From Acidobacteriota bacterium (GTDB taxonomy: Bacteria; Acidobacteriota; Thermoanaerobaculia; Thermoanaerobaculales; Thermoanaerobaculaceae), in NCBI GenBank assembly GCA_016213675.1, contig JACQZW010000093.1, forward strand, positions 1 through 56,441: a DNA stretch of 56,441 nt. The letters run 5' to 3'. Below, piece by piece: positions 17,241-25,262 of this stretch. The notes beneath the pieces were generated by a model, which was given only the letters and a program-made list of their open reading frames with translations, searched no databases and was not told where the DNA came from. The position numbers and the translations under genes were made by a program. How positions within the stretch are numbered: position 1 is the stretch's first letter; the number at the start of each line of letters is the position of its first letter.

Positions 17241-17269
17241 CTTGTAGTGCTCCGCCTACTCCTTGTCAA
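17241..17269 (-). promoter_or_regulatory. sigma-70-like promoter for the RT operon
   Basis: On the minus strand, TTGACA (17264-17269) is a perfect -35 box, followed by a 17-base spacer and TACAAG (17241-17246), which matches four of six -10 positions. The surrounding ~50 bases are clearly more AT-rich than the rest of the window. Transcription would start near 17234 and run through the structured leader into the helical protein, XRE and reverse transcriptase genes. Confidence 0.55.
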
Positions 17270-17767
17270 CTATCTTTTTGTTTAGCTGATCTTCGACGTG
17301 ATAACGTTAGCTTGTGGTCTCGAAGTGCCAGCGCGCGATGAAATCGGTCATCCGGCGAAGCGACCGCACGTCGGGAAGTGCGGGATCAACGACCATGGTC
17401 GGATGAAGGGGCGGGGCGTGTCGCGCGACGTCGCGCGGAGGTCCAGGCGAAGGGCGCTGGTGCGCGAACTCGCCGCGATGACGGAGCGAGCGACCGGACG
17501 CATGCAGCGGTCCCTCGTGATGCTGCGCAGGATCAACGGTTGGGTTGTGCCGGCGGGACGAGAGCAGGCTTCTGCTTCCGCCGCGGCCGCCATCCGTGGA
17601 AGCCAGGCCTCCTGCCCGGCACCGCCACGAACGTGACCCCGCTACGACTATTGCCGCCGAGGTGCCAGTTTGCCGCGCTCCGTTGCGCCCCCGGCCGAAG
17701 CGGGGCATCATCACGATCGGTCGGGACGCCCAGGACGCCGGCCACGAGAGGCGGAAGGGGGGCGGCT
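17270..17767. other. AT-rich boundary and non-coding stretch
   Basis: The first ~50 bases are AT-rich and carry the divergent regulatory region of the RT operon. The remaining ~450 bases have open frames but no recognisable domain. A plus-strand frame at 17298-17636 includes an Arg-rich helical stretch (RELAAMTERATGRMQRSLVM) without a ribosome site, which I do not call a gene. The composition shift near 17.3 kb may mark the right edge of the accessory island. Confidence 0.4.
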
Positions 17768-19759
17768 GTGGACCGTCATCTGCTGCTCGTGTGCGTTGCG
17801 CTGCTCGGTTGCCAGGGGGAGCACGACGTCCACCTCCGGGTGGAAGATGTCCCTGCGGGTGACGAGGTTGCCGAGCAGGAGGTCGTGTCCGACTCGCGAG
17901 CGCCCCTCGATGCGATCGATGCGGCCGAGGCCGGTCATGAGGTTACGGCCGACGAGCACGCGCCCGACGGCGACATGGTCGCGGATATCCCGGTGCCGAT
18001 CGACGACGGCGAAGTGGATGCGGAGGCTGAGACCGAACCGCCTTGTCCCGGGGCACCCGGGACCCCGGTGGCCTTCCAACCGATGATCGGCGCCCTCACG
18101 GGCAGCGTTCATGCGCCTGCCTCGTTCGGCGTGCTGCGGCCGATGTTCCGGTGGCGTCCCGCGCCGCCCGGCGCCTGCGCCGACCCGCTGTACGAGATCG
18201 AGGTGGACGACTCGTGCGCGACCCCCGGCTTCGCCTCGTGCTCGTTCGCCAGCCCCGAGGCCGGCACCCACGGCATCCACGGCGAGTCGTGGCGTCCGGA
18301 CGAGGAGTTGGACGTGCAGACGACGCCCCCCGTCGGTCGCCGGTATTACTGGCGGCTGCGCGCCTGCTGTGACGGTTGTTGCTCGGCCTGGAGCCCCGTG
18401 CGCTATGTAGACGTCGGCCGCGTGGCCAACGACGCCAACGGAGACGGCTGGTCGGACCTCGTTGCCGGGTCCTCCGGCCGCGGCGGCGGCGGGCCGGGAC
18501 ATGCCGAGTTGTACCTCGGCGGCGCGATACCGGACGCGACGGTCGACGCCATGCTCGAGGCGGGCTCGGCCGACGAGTTCCTCGGAATCTGGGCCGCGGG
18601 CGCCGGCGATCTGAACGCCGACGGCTTCTCGGACTTCATCGTCGGAGCACCTGGCGCCGACGATCGCGGCATGTGGACCGGTCGCGCCTACGTCTTCCTG
18701 GGCGGCGCGGTCCCCGACGGCGTGGCGGACCTGGTTCTCGTCGGCTTGGCCGAAGGCGAATCGTTCGGGACATCGGAAGCGGGCGTCGGTGACGTGGACG
18801 AGGACGGCTTCGCCGACGTTGTCGTGGGCGCCCCGGGGAGCGGTTCGCGCGACGGCATTCCCACCGGACGAGCGTACCTGTACCGAGGCGGAGACCCGCC
18901 TGCGGCGACGCCGGCACTCGCGTTCGTCGGGGAAGGGTGGGGCGATCAGCTTGGGTTCGATGCCACGGGTGTTGGCGACTTCGACGGTGACGGCCACGTC
19001 GAGGTCGCGGTATGCGCGCCGACGAACGCCGGGATGACGGACCGCGGCGGCCGGGTGCCGGTCTATCGCGGCGGATCGGCGATCGACGTGCTGCCCGACC
19101 TGGTGCTCTCGGGGTCCGGTGCCGAACGGTTCGGAACCGCGGTGTCGGGCGGCGGAGACCCGAACGGCGACGGCTGGAGCGACCTGCTCGTCGGCGTCTC
19201 GGGGGACGCCTGGGGCGACCCCGGCAGAGCCGAATTGCACCTCGGTGGACCGGTGCCGGACGCCATCCCCGACCTGGTGATCCCCACCGACGTTACCGAT
19301 GCCGCCCGCGTGACGCGCGTGGCCGTGGTCGGCGACGTAGACGGCGATGGTCTTTCGGACTTCGCTGTGGGCTCGCCGGCGGCCGGTATCGGGGACGAGA
19401 TGTCCGGCGCGGCGTACCTGTTCCTGGGCGGCACTCCGCCCGACGGCGTGCCGGACGTGATGTTGCGCGGAATGACGCGCGACGAGCACCTCGGCTGGCA
19501 CATTGCCGGGTTGGGAGACCTCAACGGCGACGGGCTCGCCGACTGGGCCGTGGCAGCCCCCGGACCGTCCGGCGACAGCGGCTCCGTGCTGGTGCTCTTC
19601 GGTGCTGAAGTTTCCGGAGCCGTCCCGGACCTGGTGATCGTGGGCGCGCGCGGGCGAAGGCCTGGGCCAGTCGTTGGCGTCCCGGCCGCCGTGAGTCGCG
19701 GGATTGGAATTGCGCCGGATGCCATCGGTGGCGGCACGCCGAACAGAGGAGTATCATGA
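17768..19759 (+). CDS. FG-GAP repeat lipoprotein, probable C-terminal frameshift
   Basis: This is a secreted integrin-alpha-like repeat protein. GTG 17768 follows a purine-rich site (GGCGGAAGGGGGG) and gives VDRHLLLVCVALLGCQG, a signal peptide with lipobox LLGC. An acidic linker (~60 residues) follows, then a beta domain (GTPVAFQPMIGALTGSVHAP) and seven or more FG-GAP repeats with Ca-binding cores such as DVDEDGFADVVVGAPGSG and DLNGDGLADWAVAAPGPSG. These form beta-propellers at the cell surface, often for adhesion. At 19652-19654 a single extra G appears to shift the frame. Removing it gives GEGLGQSLASRPP and a stop at 19692-19694, which continues the repeat pattern. As written, the protein instead ends in ~35 residues of unrelated sequence (RRPGPVVGVPAAVSRGIG). 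An assembly error is as likely as a mutation. Confidence 0.75.
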   Translation: MDRHLLLVCVALLGCQGEHDVHLRVEDVPAGDEVAEQEVVSDSRAPLDAIDAAEAGHEVTADEHAPDGDMVADIPVPIDDGEVDAEAETEPPCPGAPGTPVAFQPMIGALTGSVHAPASFGVLRPMFRWRPAPPGACADPLYEIEVDDSCATPGFASCSFASPEAGTHGIHGESWRPDEELDVQTTPPVGRRYYWRLRACCDGCCSAWSPVRYVDVGRVANDANGDGWSDLVAGSSGRGGGGPGHAELYLGGAIPDATVDAMLEAGSADEFLGIWAAGAGDLNADGFSDFIVGAPGADDRGMWTGRAYVFLGGAVPDGVADLVLVGLAEGESFGTSEAGVGDVDEDGFADVVVGAPGSGSRDGIPTGRAYLYRGGDPPAATPALAFVGEGWGDQLGFDATGVGDFDGDGHVEVAVCAPTNAGMTDRGGRVPVYRGGSAIDVLPDLVLSGSGAERFGTAVSGGGDPNGDGWSDLLVGVSGDAWGDPGRAELHLGGPVPDAIPDLVIPTDVTDAARVTRVAVVGDVDGDGLSDFAVGSPAAGIGDEMSGAAYLFLGGTPPDGVPDVMLRGMTRDEHLGWHIAGLGDLNGDGLADWAVAAPGPSGDSGSVLVLFGAEVSGAVPDLVIVGARGRRPGPVVGVPAAVSRGIGIAPDAIGGGTPNRGVS

Positions 19760-19781
19760 GCCCGGGTTCGAGGAGGTCGCC

Positions 19782-21284
19782 ATGAGACACGCGGGATGGA
19801 CCGTCGCCACCGTGGTTGCCGCTGCGGGCTGCGTCGGAGGAACGAGCTTGGCCGGTGGCGACGACGATCGGGACGAGGTGACGCCGGTGGACGGCGCCGA
19901 AGCCGACGACGCGGGCGAAGAATCTGGGGCCGACGCGGACTGGATTGGGGATCCCGGCACCGACGTCGACTCGACGTCCGAGGTCTCGACGGAGGCGGAC
20001 GTCTCCGCCGACGCTCGCGACGTTTCGGCGACCTGCGGCAACGCCGTCCTCGAGTACGGGGAGGAATGCGACGATGGCGTCGGCAACAGCGACTCGCGCC
20101 CGGATGCATGCCGACTGGCGTGCGTCGCGCGCGCCTGCGGGGACGGCGTGGTGGACACCGGAGAACGATGCGACGACGGCAACCGGTTGAATGGCGACGG
20201 CTGCCCCGCGTCGTGCTTCCCCGACGATGAGCCGCCGGCGACGCCCGTCGGCGACCCGGTAGTCGCCGACGACCCCGTCGACGCAGGGGGCTCGCCCACG
20301 GTGGCGTGGAACGGCTCGGGTTGGGGAATCGCCTGGGGCGGGTGGGGCAGCTCGCACTTCGCGGCGCTGGATGTCGATGCGAACCTTCTTGCCCCGTCGG
20401 TCTTTCTGCCCCTCGGTGGCGGCATCACCGGTCTGGAGTGGCACGACGGAACATACGGCATCACGTTCATTTCGGGATGGCCCGGCGGCGAGGGCGGAAT
20501 CGCGTTGCTGGACGCCGCCGGCGCGGTCCGCGCCGGGCCGTCGTGGCCGCCCTCGGCCGGCGAGGGCGCCGACCTGGCGTGGGCGCCGTCGCATGCCGCG
20601 TGGATCCTCGCCTACATGGAGGCCGACGTCGACGGGACCGGGGGAGAGGTGATCCGCGCCGTCGCGGTGGACGATCGCGCCGGGTTCCTGGGGGCGCCCG
20701 TGTCGGTCGCTGCAGGCGGACGGGAGGACGGACAGCCGACCGTGGTGTCGACCGAGGCCGGCGTCGTGGTTGCGTGGACCAACGACGACGGTGCCTGGTA
20801 CAACGCCCTGCGATGGCCCGACTCGACCGGCGATGCGCCGCACCGACTGCCGGTCGAGGCCGCCCGGTCCTGGGGCGTCGAGGCCGTCTCGTACGGCACG
20901 AACATCGTGTTCGGCTGGGGCGGGGGCGGCATCCGGGTTGTCGAGGTCGACGGATGGTCGTTGGAGCCGCTCGGCGACGCGGTCTCCATCGGTGAAGGCA
21001 AGGACACGCCGAGGTTCGCCGCGGTCCCCGAGCGCGGGTATCTGGGCTATTGCACCTGCCTCGGGCCGTCGGACTCCAGCGAAACCGACCGCGTGCTGTT
21101 TCGTGTGATCCGCCCCGACGGCTCCCCGCTGGGTTCGGCGGTCACGATCCGGGATGGTCTGCGAAACGCCGGTGGTTGCTCCGTCGCCTGGTCCGGGACC
21201 GAGTTCGTCGTCGTGTACTGGTGGTGCGGCGGAGACGCCGCGTGGAACACGATCTATGCGCAACGCGTGCGGCCCGAGATCTGA
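19782..21284 (+). CDS. secreted lipoprotein with DUF4215-type Cys-rich repeats (500 aa)
   Basis: The signal peptide is MRHAGWTVATVVAAAGCVGG, with lipobox AAGC. It is followed by a very acidic linker (residues ~25-85) and two Cys-rich repeats of the DUF4215/myxobacterial type: CGNAVLEYGEECDDGVGNS and CGDGVVDTGERCDDGNRLNGD. The rest (~340 residues) is a beta-rich region with repeated motifs such as VAWNGSGWGIAWGG and VVAWTNDDGAWYN, possibly a propeller-like fold. AGGAGG lies seven bases before the ATG. The gene starts 22 bases after the FG-GAP gene and is followed 10 bases later by a lipoprotein of related composition, so the three are probably one operon. It is likely surface-exposed; ligand unknown. 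Confidence 0.75.
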   Translation: MRHAGWTVATVVAAAGCVGGTSLAGGDDDRDEVTPVDGAEADDAGEESGADADWIGDPGTDVDSTSEVSTEADVSADARDVSATCGNAVLEYGEECDDGVGNSDSRPDACRLACVARACGDGVVDTGERCDDGNRLNGDGCPASCFPDDEPPATPVGDPVVADDPVDAGGSPTVAWNGSGWGIAWGGWGSSHFAALDVDANLLAPSVFLPLGGGITGLEWHDGTYGITFISGWPGGEGGIALLDAAGAVRAGPSWPPSAGEGADLAWAPSHAAWILAYMEADVDGTGGEVIRAVAVDDRAGFLGAPVSVAAGGREDGQPTVVSTEAGVVVAWTNDDGAWYNALRWPDSTGDAPHRLPVEAARSWGVEAVSYGTNIVFGWGGGGIRVVEVDGWSLEPLGDAVSIGEGKDTPRFAAVPERGYLGYCTCLGPSDSSETDRVLFRVIRPDGSPLGSAVTIRDGLRNAGGCSVAWSGTEFVVVYWWCGGDAAWNTIYAQRVRPEI

Positions 21285-21294
21285 GGAGGCGGCC

Positions 21295-22728
21295 ATGGAC
21301 ACGCACGGAGAGAAGCACTTCGGTCTCGTCGCGCTGCTCGCGGCTTCGGCCGTTGCGGGGGCGTGCGGTGGGCTTTCCCTGGCGGGGAATCCGGACGACG
21401 ATGCCGAGGACGGAGACGCGGACGGGGAGGGTGGCATCGATGCGGTGGACGCGGTTGACATCGCGAGCGACGTCCCGGCCGAGGATGCGGGCGACGCGCC
21501 GCCCGAGGATGCGGCGGTGCCGGACGAGGTCACGGGGGAGGACGATGCGCTTCCGGACGACGCGGACGCGTCCGGCTCCGAGATCGTCGGGCTCGAGCCC
21601 GAGGGCACCGAGGAGTACATCGTCCCGGTTGGTGGCGAGACCATCCGTCCGCATCGCCACGCCGTGCCGGCCGCGCTCGGCGACGGCGTGTACGCGATCG
21701 TCGCAGACGTCGAGACCGGCGCCGATGGCTTGAGGATCGGCTTGTACCTCTTCGACCGCGAGGTCCGTGAGCTCCGCCAGGTTTGGCTCGACGAGCCGGG
21801 CTCGACGACCGAGTACAACTCCGTCTGCTGGACGGGCGAGGCGTTCGTGGCAGCGCTTCCCACGTCCCGGGTCGGACTGCGGGTGCTCTCGGTGGGCGCG
21901 GACGGCGCGCTTTTGCGCGACCCGATGGCTCTCGAGGCGGACGCCACGTACTCGCCGGCGGGCGCCGGCCAGCCGCCCGTGGTCCTGTGCGGCGGCGAAG
22001 GTCCGTTCGTCATCGATCACGGGCGGGGAGCCGGCGGGGCCGATCGGGTGTACGCGCTGGCGCCCGACGGTACGTACGGCGGGGGCTTCGTCGACGTGGA
22101 CCTGCCGGCGTTCTCCACCACCACTTACTACGCGTCGACGCCGTGCACAGCCGCAGGAACCGAAGTCGCGTGTGCGACGCCCAACGAGCTCGTCTTCGTG
22201 CGCCGCGACGGCTCGCACCGCCTCTCGGATCCGGTGGCGGCGCCGGGCATCTGCCCGCCCGGGATGAGCTGCGACGTCACGCGGACGTCGGATGGCCTCG
22301 CGGTCGCGTGGTCCGCCCTAGGCACCGACTCGCTGACGCTCACCTTTGCGAGGTTCGGGTTCGGCGGGGCGCTCGACCGTCCACCCGTGGCCGGCCCTGC
22401 CGTCCAGGCGACGCTGCGTGCGGCCATCCGTGTCGCCAACTCCGGCGAGACCGTCCTGGTGTCCGCACCGCCGTCCGATCCCGATCCGCTGGCACCCGTC
22501 TACGTCTACCTGTTCGACACGTCGGGGGTGCCGATCGGCGTGCCCCTCGTGGCAGGGCTGTGCAGTGGGCACGAGCCCGGGGCACCGGACTGTCCGTTCC
22601 CGATGGGCGGCAGCTCGGCGACCCCGGTGTTCTGGGAGGGTGACGCCTACGCCGCGTTGTGGATCCCCGAGGGCCCGTGGGCCCTCGGTGCCCTGGCCTA
22701 CCGTCGGTTTCGGCTGATCGATCGGTAG
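21295..22728 (+). CDS. secreted lipoprotein, beta-propeller-like (477 aa)
   Basis: An N-terminal signal region (HFGLVALLAASAVAGACGG) with lipobox AGAC is followed by an acidic Asp/Glu/Ala linker of ~75 residues. The ~390-residue mature domain contains repeats resembling those of the previous gene (SVCWTGEAFVAALPTSRVG, GLAVAWSALGTDSLTLTFAR) and is probably a beta-propeller. GAGGAGG precedes the ATG, ten bases after the preceding stop. The shared layout suggests a paralogous pair arisen by duplication. No enzymatic motif is visible. Confidence 0.7.
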   Translation: MDTHGEKHFGLVALLAASAVAGACGGLSLAGNPDDDAEDGDADGEGGIDAVDAVDIASDVPAEDAGDAPPEDAAVPDEVTGEDDALPDDADASGSEIVGLEPEGTEEYIVPVGGETIRPHRHAVPAALGDGVYAIVADVETGADGLRIGLYLFDREVRELRQVWLDEPGSTTEYNSVCWTGEAFVAALPTSRVGLRVLSVGADGALLRDPMALEADATYSPAGAGQPPVVLCGGEGPFVIDHGRGAGGADRVYALAPDGTYGGGFVDVDLPAFSTTTYYASTPCTAAGTEVACATPNELVFVRRDGSHRLSDPVAAPGICPPGMSCDVTRTSDGLAVAWSALGTDSLTLTFARFGFGGALDRPPVAGPAVQATLRAAIRVANSGETVLVSAPPSDPDPLAPVYVYLFDTSGVPIGVPLVAGLCSGHEPGAPDCPFPMGGSSATPVFWEGDAYAALWIPEGPWALGALAYRRFRLIDR

Positions 22729-23054
22729 GGTTTCCAGGGGCCGCGCGCTTCTCGCGCCACGTTCCGCAGCGGCGGGGTGGCCGACGCCAAGAGCCGTGGT
22801 AGGTCGGTGGTGCTCGTGTCGCAAAGCACCGGTGCACCGAGGGCACCGTAACGGCTGCGCGTTCTGCTTTGCGACGCCTCGGAGCACACGGGACCGATGC
22901 TGCGACGGTTCAGCAACGACCGTGACCCGCCAAGAACGGCGCCTTGAACTGCACCGGGTAGCTCGTGCGACGTCAAGCTGAGATGGTCGGTTCGCGCTCT
23001 CAGAACTCGATTCGGGCGCGGTCACCCCGAGGGTGGCCGGGGCGGTCCAAGGCG
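22729..23054. other. intergenic stretch, no gene seen
   Basis: About 325 bases lie between the end of the surface-lipoprotein operon and the convergent small zinc-ribbon gene. I find no credible start or domain. A terminator would be expected here, but no clean hairpin with a T run is visible. Confidence 0.4.
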
Positions 23055-23279
23055 CTACTCGTCGTCCTCGCGCAACTGCTCCAGGGCCGCACCAAGCGCG
23101 GTTGCTACGGTCTCCCACTCTTCGTCCTCCCCCTCGTCGTACTCCCAGAACAGCGTGCCGTTCTCGTGGCGCTGTTGCGTCCGCACCTGGGCCTCGTGAG
23201 GAGCCTCCTCGAACGCCTCTACCGACGCGAAACAACCGCAGGCCGGGCAGCGTGCTTGGCGCTCACCTTCTGCCGCCAT
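23055..23279 (-). CDS. small zinc-ribbon-like acidic protein (74 aa)
   Basis: This short protein starts MAAEGERQARCPACGCFASV, with a CPACGC cluster that could bind zinc if it dimerises, as only one CxxC pair is present. The middle has HENGTLFWEYDEGEDEEW, and the C-terminus is an acidic helix ending LEQLREDDE. The start is chosen on a strong site (GGAGAGGAGGAAGAGG) directly upstream of ATG 23277-23279. It is not recognised as a family I can name. Its position beside tRNA remnants suggests accessory DNA. Confidence 0.6.
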   Translation of the reverse strand: MAAEGERQARCPACGCFASVEAFEEAPHEAQVRTQQRHENGTLFWEYDEGEDEEWETVATALGAALEQLREDDE

Positions 23280-23635
23280 CCTCTTCCTCCTCTCCTGTCC
23301 ACCCGTCGGAGAACCGGGCTGTCGTCGCAAAGCGAAGTCGCAAAGATGCGCGCGCCCTTACGGCGAGGGCCGTGTCGCGGTTCAGCGCCGTCGCCGTCGT
23401 TCTCGGAAGGGTCCGAGTCGCTGTTCGGCCGGCGGTTGCATGTGGGGCCAGCGCCGAGGGCACCGCGCACGATGCTGGGGCACGAGGCGGCGCGCGAATC
23501 TGGTGCCATACTGGTGCCATGAATCCGTCGCACGCCGCTGTAACCATGCGGAACAACACGACCCGATTCTGCGCCCCACAGGACCGCCCCTTGTGCGCCA
23601 AGGACGCGAGATCAGACCTGAAAATGGTCATTGTG

Positions 23636-23666
23636 GGGAGGGGTTCAAATCCCGGTGGGGTCGCCA
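23636..23666 (+). other. tRNA 3'-end-like fragment (possible att remnant)
   Basis: GGGGTTCAAATCCC reads as a tRNA T-arm with a canonical TTCAAAT loop, followed by a plausible 3' acceptor strand (TGGGGTC), discriminator G and encoded CCA at 23664-23666. No matching 5' acceptor strand or cloverleaf exists upstream, and only three T-stem pairs form. It is therefore a tRNA 3' fragment rather than a gene. Such pieces are left at the distal end of elements that integrate into tRNA genes. CCCGGTGGGGTCGC from this fragment recurs at 25458-25471. Confidence 0.4.
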
Positions 23667-23704
23667 AGCAAGAGAGCAATCCTATCGAATCGCGGGTGAT
23701 CGGT

Positions 23705-23730
23705 GACCCGGGTTCAAGACCCGTCCCGAG
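23705..23730 (+). other. second tRNA T-arm-like fragment
   Basis: CCGGGTTCAAGACCCG forms a 4-bp T-stem with a TTCAAGA loop, 40 bases after the first fragment. It lacks a CCA end and the rest of a cloverleaf. It may be a second integration scar or a decayed tRNA. Confidence 0.3.
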
Positions 23731-23856
23731 CGATCTCATCTCATGTGCGGTCCCTGCACAGGGCGATCCTGGACCGATGATCGCCGCTCTCGTTTGCGAT
23801 CGACTGCTACCTCGAAGCGTGGACCGACCCGGCGCCGGGAAGGCCGCCGCGAGGGC

Positions 23857-24756
23857 CTACGGTCCCCCCGCCGCGCAGACGCCGACGTTCCCGTCGTGCA
23901 GGGCGTCGGTGCAGACGGTACCGGCGAGGTCGTCACATGCGTGGAGCGGTCTGCCGAGCAAATCGCAGTACCGATAGCAGGCTCGTCGGCCGTCGCCGAG
24001 GTCGTAGCAGCCCGATCCGGGCACGCAGGGCTCGGTGGAGCAGTCGTCGCCGGGCAGAAGGGTGCCCGCCGCCTCGCACATGCGACGGACCCACCACCCC
24101 GGGGGCGCGCACGAGCGGTCCGGACGGGGTCCGAACAACAGGGTGCATGCTTCCGCGAGCCCGCAAGCCGACGCGGTGAAGGCATCGCATTCCACGGAGT
24201 CCGCCGGGTCGCAGACCTCGTACCCGGCAACACCCGACACCGGGTACTCACAGCGGCGGCCATCGGGGCAATCCCCGTTCTCGTAGCAGAACGCGTAGCA
24301 GGATGCTCCCCACAGATCAGCGAGGCATTGGACGCCCGGCTCGCAGTCATCCTCGTCCGGGGAACATGGGTCGCCATGCCGGAGGGATCCCGACAACACG
24401 CACTTCTCGATCGGCTCGGTGCCTTCGGTCAGGTCGAGGACGCACCGTTGACCATCCGGACAGCCGCATTGGGTCACGACGTTGCACGGACCGCCAAGCT
24501 CCGCGCAGCACGCACCGTCGCCAGTCTCGCCGCTGTCGTCCGGACCGCCACCCTCCGCATCGGATTCGGCAGAGTCCGCATCCCCGGGGTCGCTCACATC
24601 CTCGACCGTCGGCGAATCCTCGCTCTGCAGGCGGTCCGGCATGGCATCATCCTGTGCGGTGTCACCCTCGGCGCCCGCGGAAGACCAACAGCCCGCACAG
24701 ACGAGTGCCGAGAGGAAATAGCGGACTTCCACGTGGCGGATCGCGGCGGGTCGCAC
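23857..24756 (-). CDS. Cys-rich secreted lipoprotein (299 aa)
   Basis: An N-terminal signal region VRYFLSALVCAGC (lipobox CAGC) is followed by an acidic linker and ~200 residues with more than 30 cysteines in patterns such as CCAELGGPCNVVTQCGCPDG and CSPDEDDCEPGVQC. These are probably disulfide-bonded EGF- or Dickkopf-like repeats common in myxobacterial surface lipoproteins. The start is uncertain: GTG 24754-24756 has GAGGT just upstream, and GTG 24730-24732 is the alternative. The 5' end lies immediately downstream of the truncated HepT gene on the same strand, which suggests the junction was created by a deletion that removed the HepT C-terminus. Confidence 0.7.
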   Translation of the reverse strand: MRPAAIRHVEVRYFLSALVCAGCWSSAGAEGDTAQDDAMPDRLQSEDSPTVEDVSDPGDADSAESDAEGGGPDDSGETGDGACCAELGGPCNVVTQCGCPDGQRCVLDLTEGTEPIEKCVLSGSLRHGDPCSPDEDDCEPGVQCLADLWGASCYAFCYENGDCPDGRRCEYPVSGVAGYEVCDPADSVECDAFTASACGLAEACTLLFGPRPDRSCAPPGWWVRRMCEAAGTLLPGDDCSTEPCVPGSGCYDLGDGRRACYRYCDLLGRPLHACDDLAGTVCTDALHDGNVGVCAAGGP

Positions 24757-24766
24757 GGTCCAGACC

Positions 24767-24970
24767 TCATCGCCCTTGTGGCAGGCCGTTCGCCTCCGCC
24801 GCACCTACCTTCGATGCGGCCTCGCCGATGATCTCGATGCACTTCACGAGCGACAGGGTGAGCATGCGCTCACGGTCGAGATCGGCGCGGGACCGGCCCG
24901 CCGCGAACGAGGCTGCCTCGCGGGCAGGGTCGAGCATGTGGCGGACGCGGACGAGATCATCCGGCCGCAT
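24767..24970 (-). pseudogene. truncated HepT-like HEPN toxin (67 aa, active site missing)
   Basis: The sequence MRPDDLVRVRHMLDPAREAA through LSLVKCIEIIGEAASKV is the N-terminal half of a DUF86/HepT protein. Normal members run to ~110-140 residues and carry the catalytic R-x4-6-H in the second half. Here the frame stops after NGLPQGR, before that motif, so the RNase should be dead. It overlaps the MNT antitoxin gene by 14 bases, the normal HEPN-MNT layout. The truncation coincides with the start of the following lipoprotein gene, pointing to a rearrangement. Confidence 0.75.
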
Positions 24971-25262
24971 ACTGGACCTCGGCCAAGCGCACGACCTCGT
25001 CCCGGAAGTAGCGGCTGAGTTCGGCAGGCGTCCGCAGGTCGACCTTGCGGCCGAGCAACTGGGACAGCTCGATCTCCATCGCGGCGAGAGCGAGATAGCC
25101 GACGACGCTCCCCGGTTCGAACTCGACGAGAAGGTCCACGTCGCTGTCGGGGCCGAACCGATCCGTCAACGCCGAACCGAAGAGAGAAAGGCGACGAACA
25201 CGATGCTTCCGGCAGAACTCCGCAAGCTGGTCGCGGGGGAGTTGGATTGCCGACCGTCCCAT
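24957..25262 (-). CDS. MNT-family nucleotidyltransferase antitoxin (101 aa)
   Basis: This is a minimal nucleotidyltransferase. It has LFGSALTDRFGPDSDVDLLV, the GS-x10-D-x-D active-site pattern, followed by a short helical domain with LGRKVDLRTPAELSRYFRDEV. MNT proteins (MntA type) neutralise HepT toxins by adenylylating them. The partner here is truncated downstream, so this antitoxin may be an orphan that still acts on other HepT copies. The gene overlaps the HepT fragment by 14 bases. Its start is followed by the typical LPRDQLAEFCRKHRVRRL head. Confidence 0.85.
   Translation of the reverse strand: MGRSAIQLPRDQLAEFCRKHRVRRLSLFGSALTDRFGPDSDVDLLVEFEPGSVVGYLALAAMEIELSQLLGRKVDLRTPAELSRYFRDEVVRLAEVQYAAG

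Larger units (their letters stand above)
23280..23856. other. non-coding scar region with tRNA-like fragments
   Basis: No intact gene is visible in this ~575-base stretch. It contains two tRNA T-arm-like fragments (annotated separately) and a tandem TGGTGCCATACTGGTGCCATG at about 23501-23521. Together these look like debris of past integration at tRNA genes. I see no intact integrase. Confidence 0.4.

Noticed and set aside
17298..17636. 112-codon plus-strand open frame
   Set aside because: No ribosome site, no conserved look, and it overlaps a regulatory region.
23380..23580. Possible integrase C-terminus (peptides such as SWHQYGTRFA on the minus strand)
   Set aside because: No catalytic Arg/His/Tyr motifs of tyrosine recombinases and no continuous frame; kept only as part of the scar description.
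23590..23670. Complete tRNA gene
   Set aside because: A loop resembling an anticodon loop (CTGAAAA) is present, but acceptor and D arms cannot be formed and the T-stem pairs only partly.
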